The translations under genes were made by a program, and so were the position numbers. 64,000 bases of DNA from Apoda limacodes. Lineage: Eukaryota; Arthropoda; Insecta; Lepidoptera; Limacodidae. The notes under the pieces are model-generated. The model made no database searches. It was not told the origin of the DNA and saw nothing but the letters and a program-made list of their open reading frames with translations. Positions 45,123 to 56,604 of the stretch are shown piece after piece; within the stretch, counting starts at the first letter, position 1, and each line of letters begins with the position of its first letter. The stretch spans positions 4,960,001-5,024,000 of the forward strand of contig OX291545.1 in NCBI GenBank assembly GCA_946406115.1. The letters run 5' to 3'.

Positions 45123-47019
45123 TTATTGCACTTATAAATTATCAATCACATGTAATTACAAAAATGAGGCGATAAATGTTTGCATGTGTATGTGTATCGA
45201 GATTTCTAATGAAATTTTGAATGATGATGAGTGGGGCGGATAATTATTTTTAATTTTGGCTGTTTACTGATTTCTTCGATGAGTGGACTGTATTTTTTGT
45301 AAATTTATTATTATTTTATATGAAGAGCACTTATGAAGAGAACATCTAAAATTAGGAAAATAAAACAGCTGATAGGACAACGGGAATAATACAGCTGCAA
45401 AACAATTATAGGTAACCATACACACTTACTGAAATCCAGAATTAGTGAATTGTTTCTGCAGGATGACTGAGCACAACACGAGATTCCTCTATTGTTCACA
45501 ACTTATATAAATAACACCTTCACTGCAATCTTGCATATAAATAATGTATTATTTCACAAAGTGTTTGTATATTTTATCACAAAAAATAGATTAGGCAAAC
45601 GGTCGCGCGCGCGTATATTAGACAAGTTCCATATTTAAATGCATTCAATTCTTAATTAGTGTGTGAAAACGAGACAGCAACACAAGCCGTAATTGTCCAA
45701 ATGTGCATGGGGGAAAGGAATAGAGAAACGGAATGAATCTGTTACAAGTGCATTTACTATGAACCTAGGTCACTTTATTTTGGCAATAGATTCAAAAATA
45801 ACAAAGTAAAAAAAAATATCTTAATCTACAAAACTTTTTCCAACAATGAGTATGTTCTGGAACGAGTTATATTTTTAAAAACTGAAGTTTAAAAAGTAAT
45901 TTAGCTATTTACTTTAAATATTTTTTTTTTTCAGCTATAAATGTTATAATGATCGAGATATTATTTTTATTTACTATTTTTATTTTTCTTTTGTTTATTT
46001 CTGTTTATACGAGTGCGGTCTCTTTTGTGTTCAACGGAGAGCTGTGTAAGTGCTGGATAACGTGTGCATAGAAGACTGGAGACACGTCAGGATTATAATG
46101 CTGAAATTCAAAAAGCTGAGTATAATTAATTGCTATTTGAACTTTTCACTTGTATTGCATTGCATTAATCTTATTCAATCAAATATATATATATATATAT
46201 ATATATTGTAAGGAATTATTTATTTTTATATGACATTGATTAAATAATTAGGTATTTTATTGTACCTAAGTAATGCTTGATTTCAGTGAAGTTTTAAAAT
46301 ACAAGAACTAAACACAAACTCACTGAAAAATTGATTTATGCTATTTTGTTTTCTTATGAGAAAAGTTCACATTAATTTAGCTTATTATTTTAATCACTTA
46401 TGTACTCAAATGTTAATTTATTAATAATGTGTATTAATATAATTTTCTTTCAGTATCCCTTTTTGTTTATGGATCTTAACAGGCCCATCATAACTCGCTG
46501 TGAGTTAAAATTAGTTTTACCCCAAACACTCAATTTGTATTTTCGTAATTTTTTTTGTTTTTTTTTTTATGAGTGTTTTATCTTCAACTATGCAGTACAT
46601 AGAGTCCCTGGACAGCCTTTATGTGTAGGGATTTTATTTGAAAAAAATAAATTCCTACAAATTTACATAATTCAATATTATGAATCCAATACATACACAC
46701 TTTTATTTTCGAATTCCAGGAGCGAACTCAGCGTGCTGCGAGCATGAACGACGAGCGGAAAACTTCGAGCATTCCCTGGTTTCGCATCGGCGAGTTTTGA
46801 CAGAAAATGTAGCAAAGTTTACAATTAAGCTAAATATAATTAGAAATATTCATTATTTTGTTTTAAAAAAAATTGCTAAATTTCAAAATTAATAGGAACT
46901 ATTTTATGTTTTTTTTTAAAAATTATAACTTTAACATAATACCAACTAAAAGTTTTTTCTACGGACAAAACTTCTACAACAGACACAAATGTATTATGTC
47001 AACCTAATGTATCTTTCGA
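45123..47019. other. AT-rich intergenic DNA with two weak exon-like signals
   Basis: 45935-46027 (plus) is flanked by a strong acceptor (T-rich then CAG) and a GTAAGT donor. It encodes MIEILFLFTIFIFLL..., hydrophobic but in T-rich DNA. 46721-46800 follows a TTCCAG acceptor and is GC-richer. The phases do not join (T plus GA would give a stop), so no gene is called. (AT)n lies at about 46183-46205. Confidence 0.3.
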
Positions 47020-47147
47020 TCTATACTTATGTTATAAAGAAGAAAAATTTGATAGTATGTTTTGTTTCCTTTAACTGAGGAGTTGCCGTAAGATTCCTAC
47101 CCCAATAACCAAATTTAGGGCGGGCGAAGCCGCTGGCAGAAGCTGGT
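47020..47147 (+). mobile_element. Minimal Helitron-like element, 128 bp
   Basis: Begins TCTATACTTATGTTATAAAG (after an A) and ends GGGCGGGCGAAGCCGCTGGC then AGAAGCTGGT. The GGGCGAAGCC hairpin and CTGG-T terminus are intact Helitron 3' features. It looks like an internally deleted version of the element at 28985-29354. Confidence 0.7.
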
Positions 47148-47384
47148 AGTAAATAAATTAAATATTGGAATTACGCTTTATTATCTTTATGTAAACATGT
47201 ATGTGGCTTTATATGTTTGTTTTTGTCTCATTGTGTTGAATTTTTTGTGAGTTTTGTGCTCATAGTCACCGTTAATATCTCTGTATAAATAAATTGAGAG
47301 GGGAAAGGAGAAACAAGGAAAAGGGGAATAAGGGGTTATTTTATTTTTCAAATAAAAATATATTCAAATGTACCTACTACCTTT
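47148..47384. other. AT-rich spacer
   Basis: No feature recognised. Confidence 0.4.
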
Positions 47385-47655
47385 AATCTCGGAAACAGCT
47401 CCAACGATGTTTATGAATTTAGTATGCTGGGGGTTTAGGGGGTGATAAAACAATCTAGCTAGGTTTCAATTTTAGAAAACGTCGTTTTATCCTTGTTTTT
47501 AGGCAATGACTAACTAAAAATATGACTTCCTGACATCTATTGGCGAGTAGTAATACTATTATTTTTACCGACCCAGAAACACTAAAGCTACTAGACAATA
47601 GATGGCGTTGTTAAAAAAACGAGCAAAGCTCGGTCTTCCGGGTACTATATAATAA
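47385..47655 (+). repeat. Dispersed lepidopteran repeat
   Basis: From TCTCGGAAACAGCTCC to CGAGCAAAGCTCGGTCTTCC, which includes a short hairpin (CGAGCAAAGCTCG). I recall this sequence as a common repeat in moths and butterflies; its class is unclear. The ATCTATTGGCG and AATAGATGGCG words inside are short inverted matches. Confidence 0.45.
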
Positions 47656-49915
47656 TAGCAACAATAATATTGCTATTAATGATCAATTATCAACATCGTT
47701 CCAGCACTAGGACTGTTACTTTGACCGCTGCCTGTCGTAGGACTCGAGCTATGTTTAACAAAGTACAGCTATTCTTAGAGCTAATTTTAACTTAGGTTAA
47801 CATATAAATTATCTAGGGTGAAGTTATTTAGGTATTTATTTAGACAATACTTATTTATACAACTTTTGTTATCGAAGGGTTATGGCAATAGGTGTCCGTA
47901 GTTCAGATATATACTGGGAAAGGGGAAACCTAAGTTAAAATTATATGAAATGTGTACTGTCAGAATCCTATGCAAAGGGCAGACTACGAATGTAAACATA
48001 GATAATTAACATTTGTAGACAATATAAATAGCGAAATTGAAAACAGCTATAAAAAAAACCTTATTTTAGACTTTATATATGTTTGATAGTCTCACCTTAA
48101 TTAAAAATATACAATATACTGTTGCCCAGTAGATGGAACTTTGAGGATTTGAAGAAGGAGAACAAGTTTGGGTTATGGCTAGAGATGATAGGAGAGACTA
48201 TTTCAGTCGACTTCGTTATTTTATCTACTGTATAGGTAACCAAACTAATTTAGATTATTAATAAGTTTTTGGAAACTTATTTTCGTCTTAAAATTGGATT
48301 TTTCATAGAGGTCCAATTTCAAAATTAAATGAGAAGGGAATTTAATAGTGTCGTCGCCTATAATGACGTTATTATCTAGTGTAATAAGAGAACTTTGGGC
48401 TCACTTAGAAGAAAGAGCTAGGGTTTGTATGAGAAATATCAGGCGAGAAGAAAGGTTTGGTGTGTTGTATATTCTTACTAGAGTGAGGAGGTTACGTTCG
48501 AAAGACGGAATCACAGCAAAGACGTAGTGGTTTTCCGAATAAAGATATGACTCCGCGTCGTGATAAGACCTTGTGACCTTCGAGGACGACATAAACAGTG
48601 GATATAATTATGGAGCTTACTTTTTGTCTAGTAGAACTACATTCGTTTGGCAACAGTTGGACAAGGTTAATAATATTCCATTATTCTGTTCTGCTAGTTT
48701 TGTTTTTCTTTGTTGCCCTTGTCCGCTTTGGATCATGACGTTGCTAAGAGCTGGACTCTGGCTATATATGGCTAGGTGAAGTCGTTGAAACAGTGATGAG
48801 ATTCTTGTTCGCCGCCAACAGTTACATGTGTACTGGAATTTATTGGATATTGGACTCTATTTAAATGGTTATAACGGCCACTGTCATTGTGATTGGTTCC
48901 TGTGCTGTTAGTTAGTCAGGCTATTTTTTGGTGTTTGCCTGGAGCTAGACTATGTCTATTTGGCTGTTATTGACCGTGCTGAAAGTCATACGGTGTACTT
49001 AGACTGAAAAGCCGAATAGGTCATCAGGGAGTGATGAAATAGATGTGGGATCAAATAGCTAACTATTTGATCCCTTAGCATTGATTGATTAGCATTCAGG
49101 TCCTTTTATAAAATAAATAAAATGGTAATTTCTGCTGTTTCGGAGTCATAAGTGTTGCTCAAGACTGTACTCTGTCTAAATATATGTACACGAGTACCTT
49201 CTGTTCAAAATGTTTAATAAAGCTTTTAATAGTCTTTTAATAGATATTGGTGTTCTTTTTAATTCACTTCAGTATCGATCGAATTGCCTCTTTTGGTTTT
49301 AATAAACACAAATTGCTTCATTGATTTTTTTATTCGAATGGTTAAGACTGTTGTCTTATCAATAATCAGGCCAAAATAACTTACAATGTACAAATGATAC
49401 AAGATTGTGGTGTTACATACAATTAACTTGCATTTACTTTGTGGTTATTGACCATGGTAGCAGTGATAAAGCGCCTAGACTGATGATGCGAGAGATTACC
49501 TTGGGGTGGTGTGAAAAATTGAAAAATAAAACGGGAATAAACGTGTCGTTATTTGGCAAAAATGTATTTAAATAATTTTGATAATTTTAAATTAGTAATG
49601 GAACAGGAAAATTAAAATCTTAAGTTGTAAAAGATGTTCCTCTACACAAAATGGTTTTACCCGATCGATTTGGGGGTAGCTTTGTATAGCTGGCGCTTAA
49701 TACCCTTATTGTATCGTCAATCAAACATTATTATTAACATTTCGAATAAGTAGTTATGACACAAGTGCATGGTGGGGTAAGGCACGTCGCTCAGGCCAGT
49801 CAAAGTACAACACAAATTCAAACAACTCTAGAAAACCCGACGGTGCAAGACAAGACCATAATATTTTGTTTCGTTTCAATTATGGCTAGGTACTTCTTTA
49901 ACGCCGTGTTGCCGC
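47656..49915. other. Unassigned intergenic DNA
   Basis: No domain or convincing exon found on either strand. Base composition rises slightly at 48700-49050. Confidence 0.4.
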
Positions 49916-50099
49916 CCTGGTGCACTTGAGCTAGTAGACCTGGTGCACTTGAGCTAGTAGACCTGGTGCACTTGAGCTAGTAGACCTGGTGCACTTGAGC
50001 TAGTAGACCTGGTGCACTTGAGCTAGTAGACCTGGTGCACTTGAGCTAGTAGACCTGGTGTACTTGAGATAGTAGACCTGGTGCACTTGAGCTAGTAGT
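49916..50099 (+). repeat. 23-bp minisatellite, eight units
   Basis: Units beginning GTGCACTTGAGCTAGTAGAC start at 49920 and every 23 bp to 50081; the last is cut short. Seven units are essentially identical; the seventh differs at two positions (GTGTAC, GAGAT). Each unit holds the palindrome GTGCAC. Confidence 0.95.
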
Positions 50100-51255
50100 G
50101 ACCCGGTCACATGAGACACACTATTCGTTTACTTTGGTTCGGAGGGGCTCAAAGCTCTCGGTAAACACTACCGATCCCGTTCCTTTGTAATCTGCGGGCT
50201 TTAGGTCAGCGTCTCTCTACAAAGTGTGTTAAATGCTTGGTAGTGCTCAACCGTAGTGCTCAGGGACATAAGTATCATTTATTAATAACCTTTGCTTTAT
50301 TTCGAGCGAGACTTAATTATATTAGGTTAGATAATACTGTTATTTCATAATTTGAAGACTATGTTCTAATAGTTGGACTTTCATAAGTGATGTTTTGTCA
50401 TGCCTTACATTACTGTTTTGAAATTGTATTTCACTTAGAAGTTACAATGGAAGTATGTAACTTTATGAATACAACTATTCACATACTAATGATGTTGTTG
50501 CAAATCATATAAATCATACATTATGGTTACATTAAGTTATTACTGTAAATTATTAGCTTATAAAGCTTAATTATATATTGTGATCTACAAAGATTACTAA
50601 TATTTGTCCTGTGGTTGCATTGGCGTAATGTTATATTTTATTTGCTCTTCGCAGTGTGCTCAACACGAGGGGGGCCTGTTTGCTGTTCCCTTGGAATTGG
50701 AAGCAGAGGGGTTATAAACGCTCTTAACTAAATGTGACATACCCGTTCCTTTGTAACTCGCTCTTCGGAGTGTGTTGTTGCTCTGTGTTATCTTTGGATT
50801 GCGTCATATGTAACTGGATATTACCATTGTTGGTAACTATTAATGAACTCTTATTTATATTTATAAGATTTGAGGATGTATTCCTTTTTTTATTTACAGT
50901 ATTAGGGACATCAGTCCTCGAATATGGTCATGAAAAATAATATACAAATGAAATCTTTGACATAGATGCTGAAATGTAATATTTGCCCTTGTATTGTTGT
51001 ATTGACACTGGAATTAGAGTTGGCTGTATTACTTGAAATTATAATGTCGTGTCCATTCCTTTGTATTTTGTTTAATGGGCCTTTGTAATACCTCTCTCTC
51101 TTCGGAGTGTGCCTTTGCACAAAGCATTCTTGGGAAAGTTGTTACTGAGAAACGCTATAGTATTCTTTTATGCTACTACTATGGAAGGTATTTAATCTGG
51201 AATATCTTTCACAAATGACCCTACTAATAATAATTGATTTATTTAATATGAATAT
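50100..51255. other. Intergenic DNA with a recurring short motif pair
   Basis: CGTTCCTTTGTAA occurs at 50178 and 50744 with a close variant at 51053; CTCTTCGGAGTGTG occurs near 50761 and 51096 with a variant at 50643. No frame connects them. This may be an old local duplication. Confidence 0.45.
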
Positions 51256-51401
51256 ATTTATTTAATATTCATTGTAAAGTTCAAGGGATAACCGTGGTCG
51301 TATGCCACTTTGCCCAAAGCTTATGATCGCTAACTTAGAGTGTATTTGTGTATTGTTTTTTACGGCTGTCCCTTGAAGATCACTATGAATATTAAATAAA
51401 T
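51256..51401. mobile_element. Foldback MITE-like element, 146 bp
   Basis: The first and last 39 bases pair, with the left arm containing ATTTATTTAATATTCAT and TTCAAGGGATAACCG, and the right arm their inverse. The loop is about 68 bases. Confidence 0.7.
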
Positions 51402-52038
51402 ACGTTTAAATATATTACGTTTCAATTGTTTATTTAATAGACGATAAATACTGAATAGGTGTATAGGTTGTACATTACTGTACATTACATTACTGTACAT
51501 TACATTACTATAACAGAATATCAGTGTTGTGGCTCCAGCTACAGCTTAAACTGAGTAAGAGACTTTTTTGGCACTTACTTATCTATGTATTGCCTTTCTT
51601 TCTTTCATTACAATTTCAGATGAGATTATTTTCTTGTTTCATACGTTTTAGAGCGTGATTTTCCAGTTCCAGTCGGGTTTTAGTTTTTGAACTTATTTTT
51701 TATATCAGATTGTAAATACCCCGTTTACTTATAGTCACATCTATCGGTAAGCTAACACAAATTTGTTTGTTGAATTTTTGTTAATGAAAATTAGATTGTT
51801 ACATTAATATTTGAAACTTGTAAATATCTTTTAGATATTTTAGTACCTACCTATAGATTTTTTCGTATTCATTTTCAGTAAAGGTACAAAGTTTTATTAT
51901 TTTGATTTTTTTGGAGTTTTAAAACATATGGCCTTAAATTTAAAGGAAGGAGCTGTGCACAGAATCCACAACTTTAAAAGGTAGTAGGTAATAACTTGCA
52001 AAATATAATCCTACGTCGAAAACATAATACAATTTAAA
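51402..52038. other. AT-rich spacer
   Basis: A short TGTACATTACATTAC tandem lies at about 51470-51510. Nothing else recognised. Confidence 0.4.
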
Positions 52039-52209
52039 TACCTATCCAACCATACATTATTCGATGACATATTCGACAATACATCACTCAAAGACCTATC
52101 TAACGATACATCACTCAAAGACATTGCCGACGAAACATCACTCAAAGCCATATCCGACGATACATTACTTAAAGACATATCCGACTACATATCATTCAAC
52201 GGAGCATAA
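52039..52209 (+). repeat. 27-bp tandem repeat in an open frame, nine-residue periodicity
   Basis: Six units (52039, 52066, 52093, 52120, 52147, 52174), all in one frame, ending GGA GCA TAA at 52201-52209. Translated units follow DI(S/F)DDTSLK with variation, e.g. DIFDNTSLK, DLSNDTSLK, DIADETSLK. There is no ATG upstream before a stop near 52000, so it could be an exon or plain minisatellite. Confidence 0.75.
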
Positions 52210-52307
52210 AAATGTTACACCTTAGTTCTATCGTAGTTCTATGTACCGTGAGCTAACTTTAATTTTTTTTACTTAATTTCATTACAAAGCTTATATATTT
52301 GTCATGA
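52210..52307. other. AT-rich spacer
   Basis: Nothing recognised. Confidence 0.4.
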
Positions 52308-52788
52308 TTTTTTTTTATACCATTCAGGTGGCAAACTCGCTTACGGTCCGCCTGATGGTAAAAGGTCACCGTAGCCTATGGACGCTTGCAATACCAGGGG
52401 TATCACTCGCGCGTTGCCGACCCTTCAGAAATATTATAACTTCTTACTGTAGTCCTTGGAGAAAACCTTGGCAGGGAGCTCATTCCACAACCCAAGCGTT
52501 TGCGGCAGGAAGTTTCTTTGTACACCGCACTGTACGCGACCATTTCGGTTCTAAAGTGTGAGAATGAATTCCCTGCCGATGGCGAGCGGTGCGACGGTAG
52601 AAAGAAGCCGTGGGCATCATTTCGAACAATTCCTCAGAACACAACCTATTGTACAAGCGGTAGAACACACACAGGGAGGCAAAGTCTCTCCTCAGACTTA
52701 ATGGCTCGATACCGCAAGTGAGTTTGGAATCGTCGACAATTCTCACAGCCCGTCGTTGAACCGAGTCAAAAGGGCCAAGCTGGTATCC
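52308..52788 (-). mobile_element. 5'-truncated copy of the family A LINE
   Basis: Minus-strand 3' end with an A tract (T run from 52308), then the 3' UTR and ORF2 C-terminus (YQLGPFDSVQRRAVRIVDDS, CFYRLYNRLCSEELFEMMP). A small deletion near 52440 removes the segment encoding the KEVIRF region. Truncated at about 52788. Confidence 0.9.
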
Positions 52789-53379
52789 ATATTCCACGTA
52801 AATGAACTATAACTACAGCTATAGCTTGCTATAGTAATCCTTTTCCCTTAGCTGAATTTGGCGCAAACAAAGCCGCAGGGAAAATTGGTATGAGGTATAT
52901 CTTATCGCCTAACAGCACACGGGGGCAAGGGAAAAGTCAAAAGCTGTTTCTTTACTCTCAATGCCACGTAAATAAGTAGTCGGGAGTAAGGGTATGCAGT
53001 GCACCCACAAGTCCTACGTAAAAGTATATAGAGTAATAATAGTAATAAGTTTCACGAAAATAAATTTTCATGATATTCAATGATTTCAACACAATTTTTT
53101 TTGATTGTCTCGGGAAACAACACAAAGTGAATAAAATTTAATTGTTGTAGGACCACGTATCTGTGTGCACCAAAAAAAAACACCAACAGATTAGTTCATC
53201 TTACTGTATGCATTTTTCTTTGTGTGTAGGAAGTGTTTTTATGTATGAATAGAAAGCAAACGCGTTTGTCTGTGTAACTTAGTAGAAAATATTAGAATAA
53301 AAAAACTTTGCTACGTCCCTGCAGCACAAAACCACGGACGCGAAGCACGAAGAATTTCGGACAATGACCGGTCACATAA
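52789..53379. other. Unassigned spacer
   Basis: No gene or clear repeat; 53320-53400 is GC-richer and overlaps the start of the next frame on the minus strand. Confidence 0.4.
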
Positions 53380-53616
53380 TTATTTGCCGTCGCGCTCGCA
53401 CCGATGCGATGACCGACGCCCGTTATCAGAAATTTTAAGCATTTGAACCATCCATGCGGCCATGGTACAAAGTTCTTGGGATACGCTCGTATAACTTTTT
53501 TCACATAGGATGGGTACGGTGACGTTTAAATATTTCCATTTTACGCATGTTGTGTTTTCAAAAATAAAAAACATAAAATATAGAATAAAGAAAACTAGCC
53601 AAATATTATTATTCAA
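53380..53616 (-). CDS. Hypothetical small secreted-type protein, doubtful
   Basis: A 78-codon frame starts MNNNIWLVFFILYFMFFIFE, a strong signal-peptide or anchor-like stretch, followed by four cysteines (TTCVKW, ILCEKS, ELCTMA, HRCERD) and two N-glycosylation motifs (NTT, NVT). Codons beyond residue 45 are GC-richer than the surroundings. No homologue is recognised, no promoter or poly(A) signal is clear, and the C-terminal part overlaps a GC-rich patch that may be repeat DNA. It could equally be chance. Confidence 0.22.
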   Translation of the reverse strand: MNNNIWLVFFILYFMFFIFENTTCVKWKYLNVTVPILCEKSYTSVSQELCTMAAWMVQMLKISDNGRRSSHRCERDGK

Positions 53617-53889
53617 CGATTAATCTGTTTTAATTTACATTTATAATAATAAAATATTTATGATACACTGTAATTATTCAGACATAAAACTGACACCATA
53701 AAATAATTTTAATATTTTTTTCAATGTTACTCATCGTTTAACGAATGCTTTACTATTGTAACAATTATAAACAATTATTACTATATTTTTTTTTTATATT
53801 TATTTTCACAATTATATTACATTTGCGAAGCTATTCGTACGGAAGCCACCAAATTCAAGTGATACCGGTATTAAAAGAAGTTAATAACA
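53617..53889. other. AT-rich spacer
   Basis: No feature recognised. Confidence 0.4.
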
Positions 53890-54325
53890 ATAATTTAGTT
53901 TCAAATGATTTGTGTTGCCAAATATCGGCAATCCGGAGATTCTTTTAGGAACTTCTTGACATTGTCAGTCGAAAATACTTTTGACTTTTTACTCACATGG
54001 CCACTTAAGCGTCTTTTTAGAAATGCCAGCAAGTTGGAGTATCACTTGATATCAATACCATGTTTTGTTTTCACATTGCTTTTTAGCACAGAACCACTAT
54101 GAGCTAGACTTATATTTTTGAGAAAAATCCATGAAATAGGCTAAAAACACACTTTCTGAAAATGAATTTGCATCTTTGCGCTTGTTTTCCATAAGATGAA
54201 ATTTTGATACGCTTGTAAGTATCTATCGGTTGTTTTTTTGGGCAAGAGGCTTAGAGTAGGCTTTTCGCTACCTCTGAGACTTCTGGCGGTGTCAAATTAA
54301 TAAATTCATCATTACTTAACGACAT
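53890..54325 (-). pseudogene. Crypton-like tyrosine recombinase, N-terminal fragment
   Basis: A start codon at 54325-54323 gives MSLSNDEFINLTPPEVSEVA, then a stop. The homologous reading continues across frames: DRYLQAYQNFILWK, then FSESVFLAYFMDFSQKYKSS, VKTKHGIDIK, NLLAFLKRRLSGHVSKKSKV and FSTDNVKKFLKESPDCRYLA. This order (start, core-binding helices, KSKV linker, first part of the catalytic domain) is that of the phage-integrase-like proteins of animal Cryptons. The catalytic Arg, His and Tyr region is missing. At least two frameshifts and several stops are present. The protein would have moved DNA by recombination at a tyrosine nucleophile. Confidence 0.75.
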
Positions 54326-55539
54326 GTTCAAATAAAAACAATACAGCGAAAAGAAAAAGCGCGGAATAATCTTTATTTGTTCACAAATTAGCGATGCGAT
54401 CACAAATTTTTTAAAGGCAAAGGCACAAAAGCAGCCTGTATTACTAATAAAGTAAATTAATATTTTTGTGTTTTGTTACAAATACATGGTTGTAATTTAT
54501 GGTCAAAATTAATTAAATTATAGAATTAAATATTTATTTATTATTTTATCTCCCAAAGTTAATTTTGTTCATAAAATGCTGACCACTGAAATTGGGGAAA
54601 TAAGAGACCCTTGACGAGCAAATGTGTTATAAAATTAATTACAGTTCTAATCGCGCGTATTTTAATCGTTGTTTTTTGTTTTCATGTATCCTTGAGGAAA
54701 GGGCTGAGGCCTTACTCCATGCTGCCTATAAAATATGGTCGTTTTTATCTAATTGGGCAACGGAACTATAAGTACATTTATACAATTACTAAACTTAATT
54801 AAATGGTGACATAAACTCAATGAGATTATGTTATTACAGTTCAATAGTTCATTATAAGTTTTCATCGTAAAGCCCAAATCCCAATTTTCATGGATTTTAA
54901 ATAAATGATAGACTTCCATACAAACTTCTAACCCCATTTCACCCCTTCAGTAAACAAATTTTGCAAAACCCTTTCTTAGGGGAGCCCTAAGTTATAAAAG
55001 TCTATATCTATGCTCAAAAATTCACGCTTTTAGCTTTAGTAGTTTTGGTTTGGCGTTGATGAATCATTCATAGCCTGTTTTTTATACTTCATATATACGG
55101 TGATTTTTTTATTTATTTACTCAAACATTTGTAAACTAACAAGTTAAAAGTAATTACTTATATACAATTTAACATTAAATGGTTACAGTGGATAGCATAT
55201 GTGACATTTAGTATTCATTATAATAATTTAAAAGTTAACAATTCGATAATAATAATTTACAGAACAAAAATAATACATAAATTGACAAATTCCATAATGT
55301 CAGTGATACAATAGTTTAATAAGTCAATAATTATGAGGAGAATAATTTAACATTTTAGTAATACAAAATAATAATATCAACAGGATTATTCAATAAGCCA
55401 TAATGTCAGGATTAGAATTTATAAGTCAATAATTAGCGAAATATTTAGATCAATAATAAGTTAATAATAATAATGTCATAATTACACAATAATTAAACAA
55501 TGTAATGACTTAATTAATCTAATGAAAGACCTTAATTGT
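54326..55539. other. AT-rich intergenic DNA with a dispersed-repeat segment
   Basis: 54830-55110 resembles a common lepidopteran repeat (CTTTCTTAGGGGAGCC, TTTGGCGTTGATGAATCA). The rest, including 55110-55530, is very AT-rich with frequent ATAATAAT words. Confidence 0.45.
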
Positions 55540-55965
55540 CCGGGAAAAATGTGATGTGGACATGGGCTGCAGATATGATTTGCTGTACATTATTTGAGAA
55601 CAGATCTATATCTTGTGTGGGTATTGATGAGTTTAGGAGCGTAAGGTGCGCCACGTGGGTGCGCTCCTAGCGGCGTAGGTGTGCGGGCCTGGCAGAGATA
55701 GTAAAGGTCGACTGCGACGCGGGCCAGACTCTCCTCATGCTCCACGGGTTGCTCTACTAGGAGCGTACAGGTTGATATTTGATAGTGTAGACAGGTTGTC
55801 TACTTGATTGTGGAGTAAAAGGTAAAAGTGTACAACTGCCTGTACCCTCCGACCTAACTGCAGAGTGTCGACACCCATCATGCCTGTGAGAAAAAGCGAT
55901 GGATATAAAGGTGTATAATAGCCATATTTCTTTTTGTACAAGTAACGACAGAACTTTTTATGCAC
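55540..55965 (-). pseudogene. Jockey-like LINE, extreme C-terminus
   Basis: Minus-strand frame reads HKKFCRYLYKKKYGYY, YPSLFLTGMMGVDTLQL, VVHFYLLLHNQVDN, NLYAPSRATRGA, then in a shifted frame RVAVDLYYLCQARTPTP. This matches the tail of the LINE at 43127-44935 in layout. Only the last region of ORF2 remains. Confidence 0.8.
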
Positions 55966-56154
55966 ATTTTCTATCAGGGTTGTATATTTGGCTTCACTTG
56001 GGTCCTAAATAAGGGCATTGTATTCCAAGCGGCTACGAACCTAGTCATTACATAACATAATAGCCGGTGTGCAATCTTGGAACTTGCATGTTTGGCGCAT
56101 GATAAAGTAGTGTTGTATTTGCTGTTTTTGTGACAGTCATATAATGATGACTAT
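55966..56154. other. Spacer
   Basis: Nothing recognised. Confidence 0.4.
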
Positions 56155-56410
56155 TTACTAGGAATAGGCCGACTACGGTATTTGCCAACTAGCCGACTAA
56201 TCGGTTTACAAATTGACGAGTAGTCGGCAATGCCGATGATTCCAATACTCGTATAAAATAAATAAACAAGAGTGCGGCCGCTGCGCTTGTTGTAACTTGT
56301 ACGTTTTTGTTTACATTTTTATTTTAACTGTTCGTTTAGTCTTTGCTGCGCCAAACGCTGGTATTATCTATTTGAGATAAATAAAATAATACTGTGTATG
56401 GTGTTACGAA

Positions 56411-56539
56411 ATGTCGAAAAAGAAATCGCGAATGTGAACATTCTTCGATGATATTGAAGATGAACCAGCAAAAGTGAAATGTAACCAGCGCCAGGGAGTT
56501 ATTTCACGCGGCGATCAAAGCAGAAGAGCAAATATATAA
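56411..56539 (+). pseudogene. BED zinc-finger N-terminus of a hAT transposase
   Basis: ATG at 56411 begins MSKKKSRM, then TGA (likely former Trp of the BED motif), then TFFDDIEDEPAKVKCNQRQG and VISRGDQSRRANI to TAA at 56537-56539. The pattern SRM-W-TFF...KVKCNxCxGVIS is that of BED fingers, but the second Cys of the knuckle is Arg here. Not functional. Confidence 0.65.
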
Positions 56540-56604
56540 GACTGTTATTCTTGAATACTTTTTAGAAATTATAAAACGAGCATAAATTGATGGTTTTCAT
56601 TTAT

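Noticed and set aside
44640..45145. Minus-strand frames at 44640-44870 and 44828-45145
   Set aside because: Antisense to the LINE C-terminus and to an AT simple repeat.
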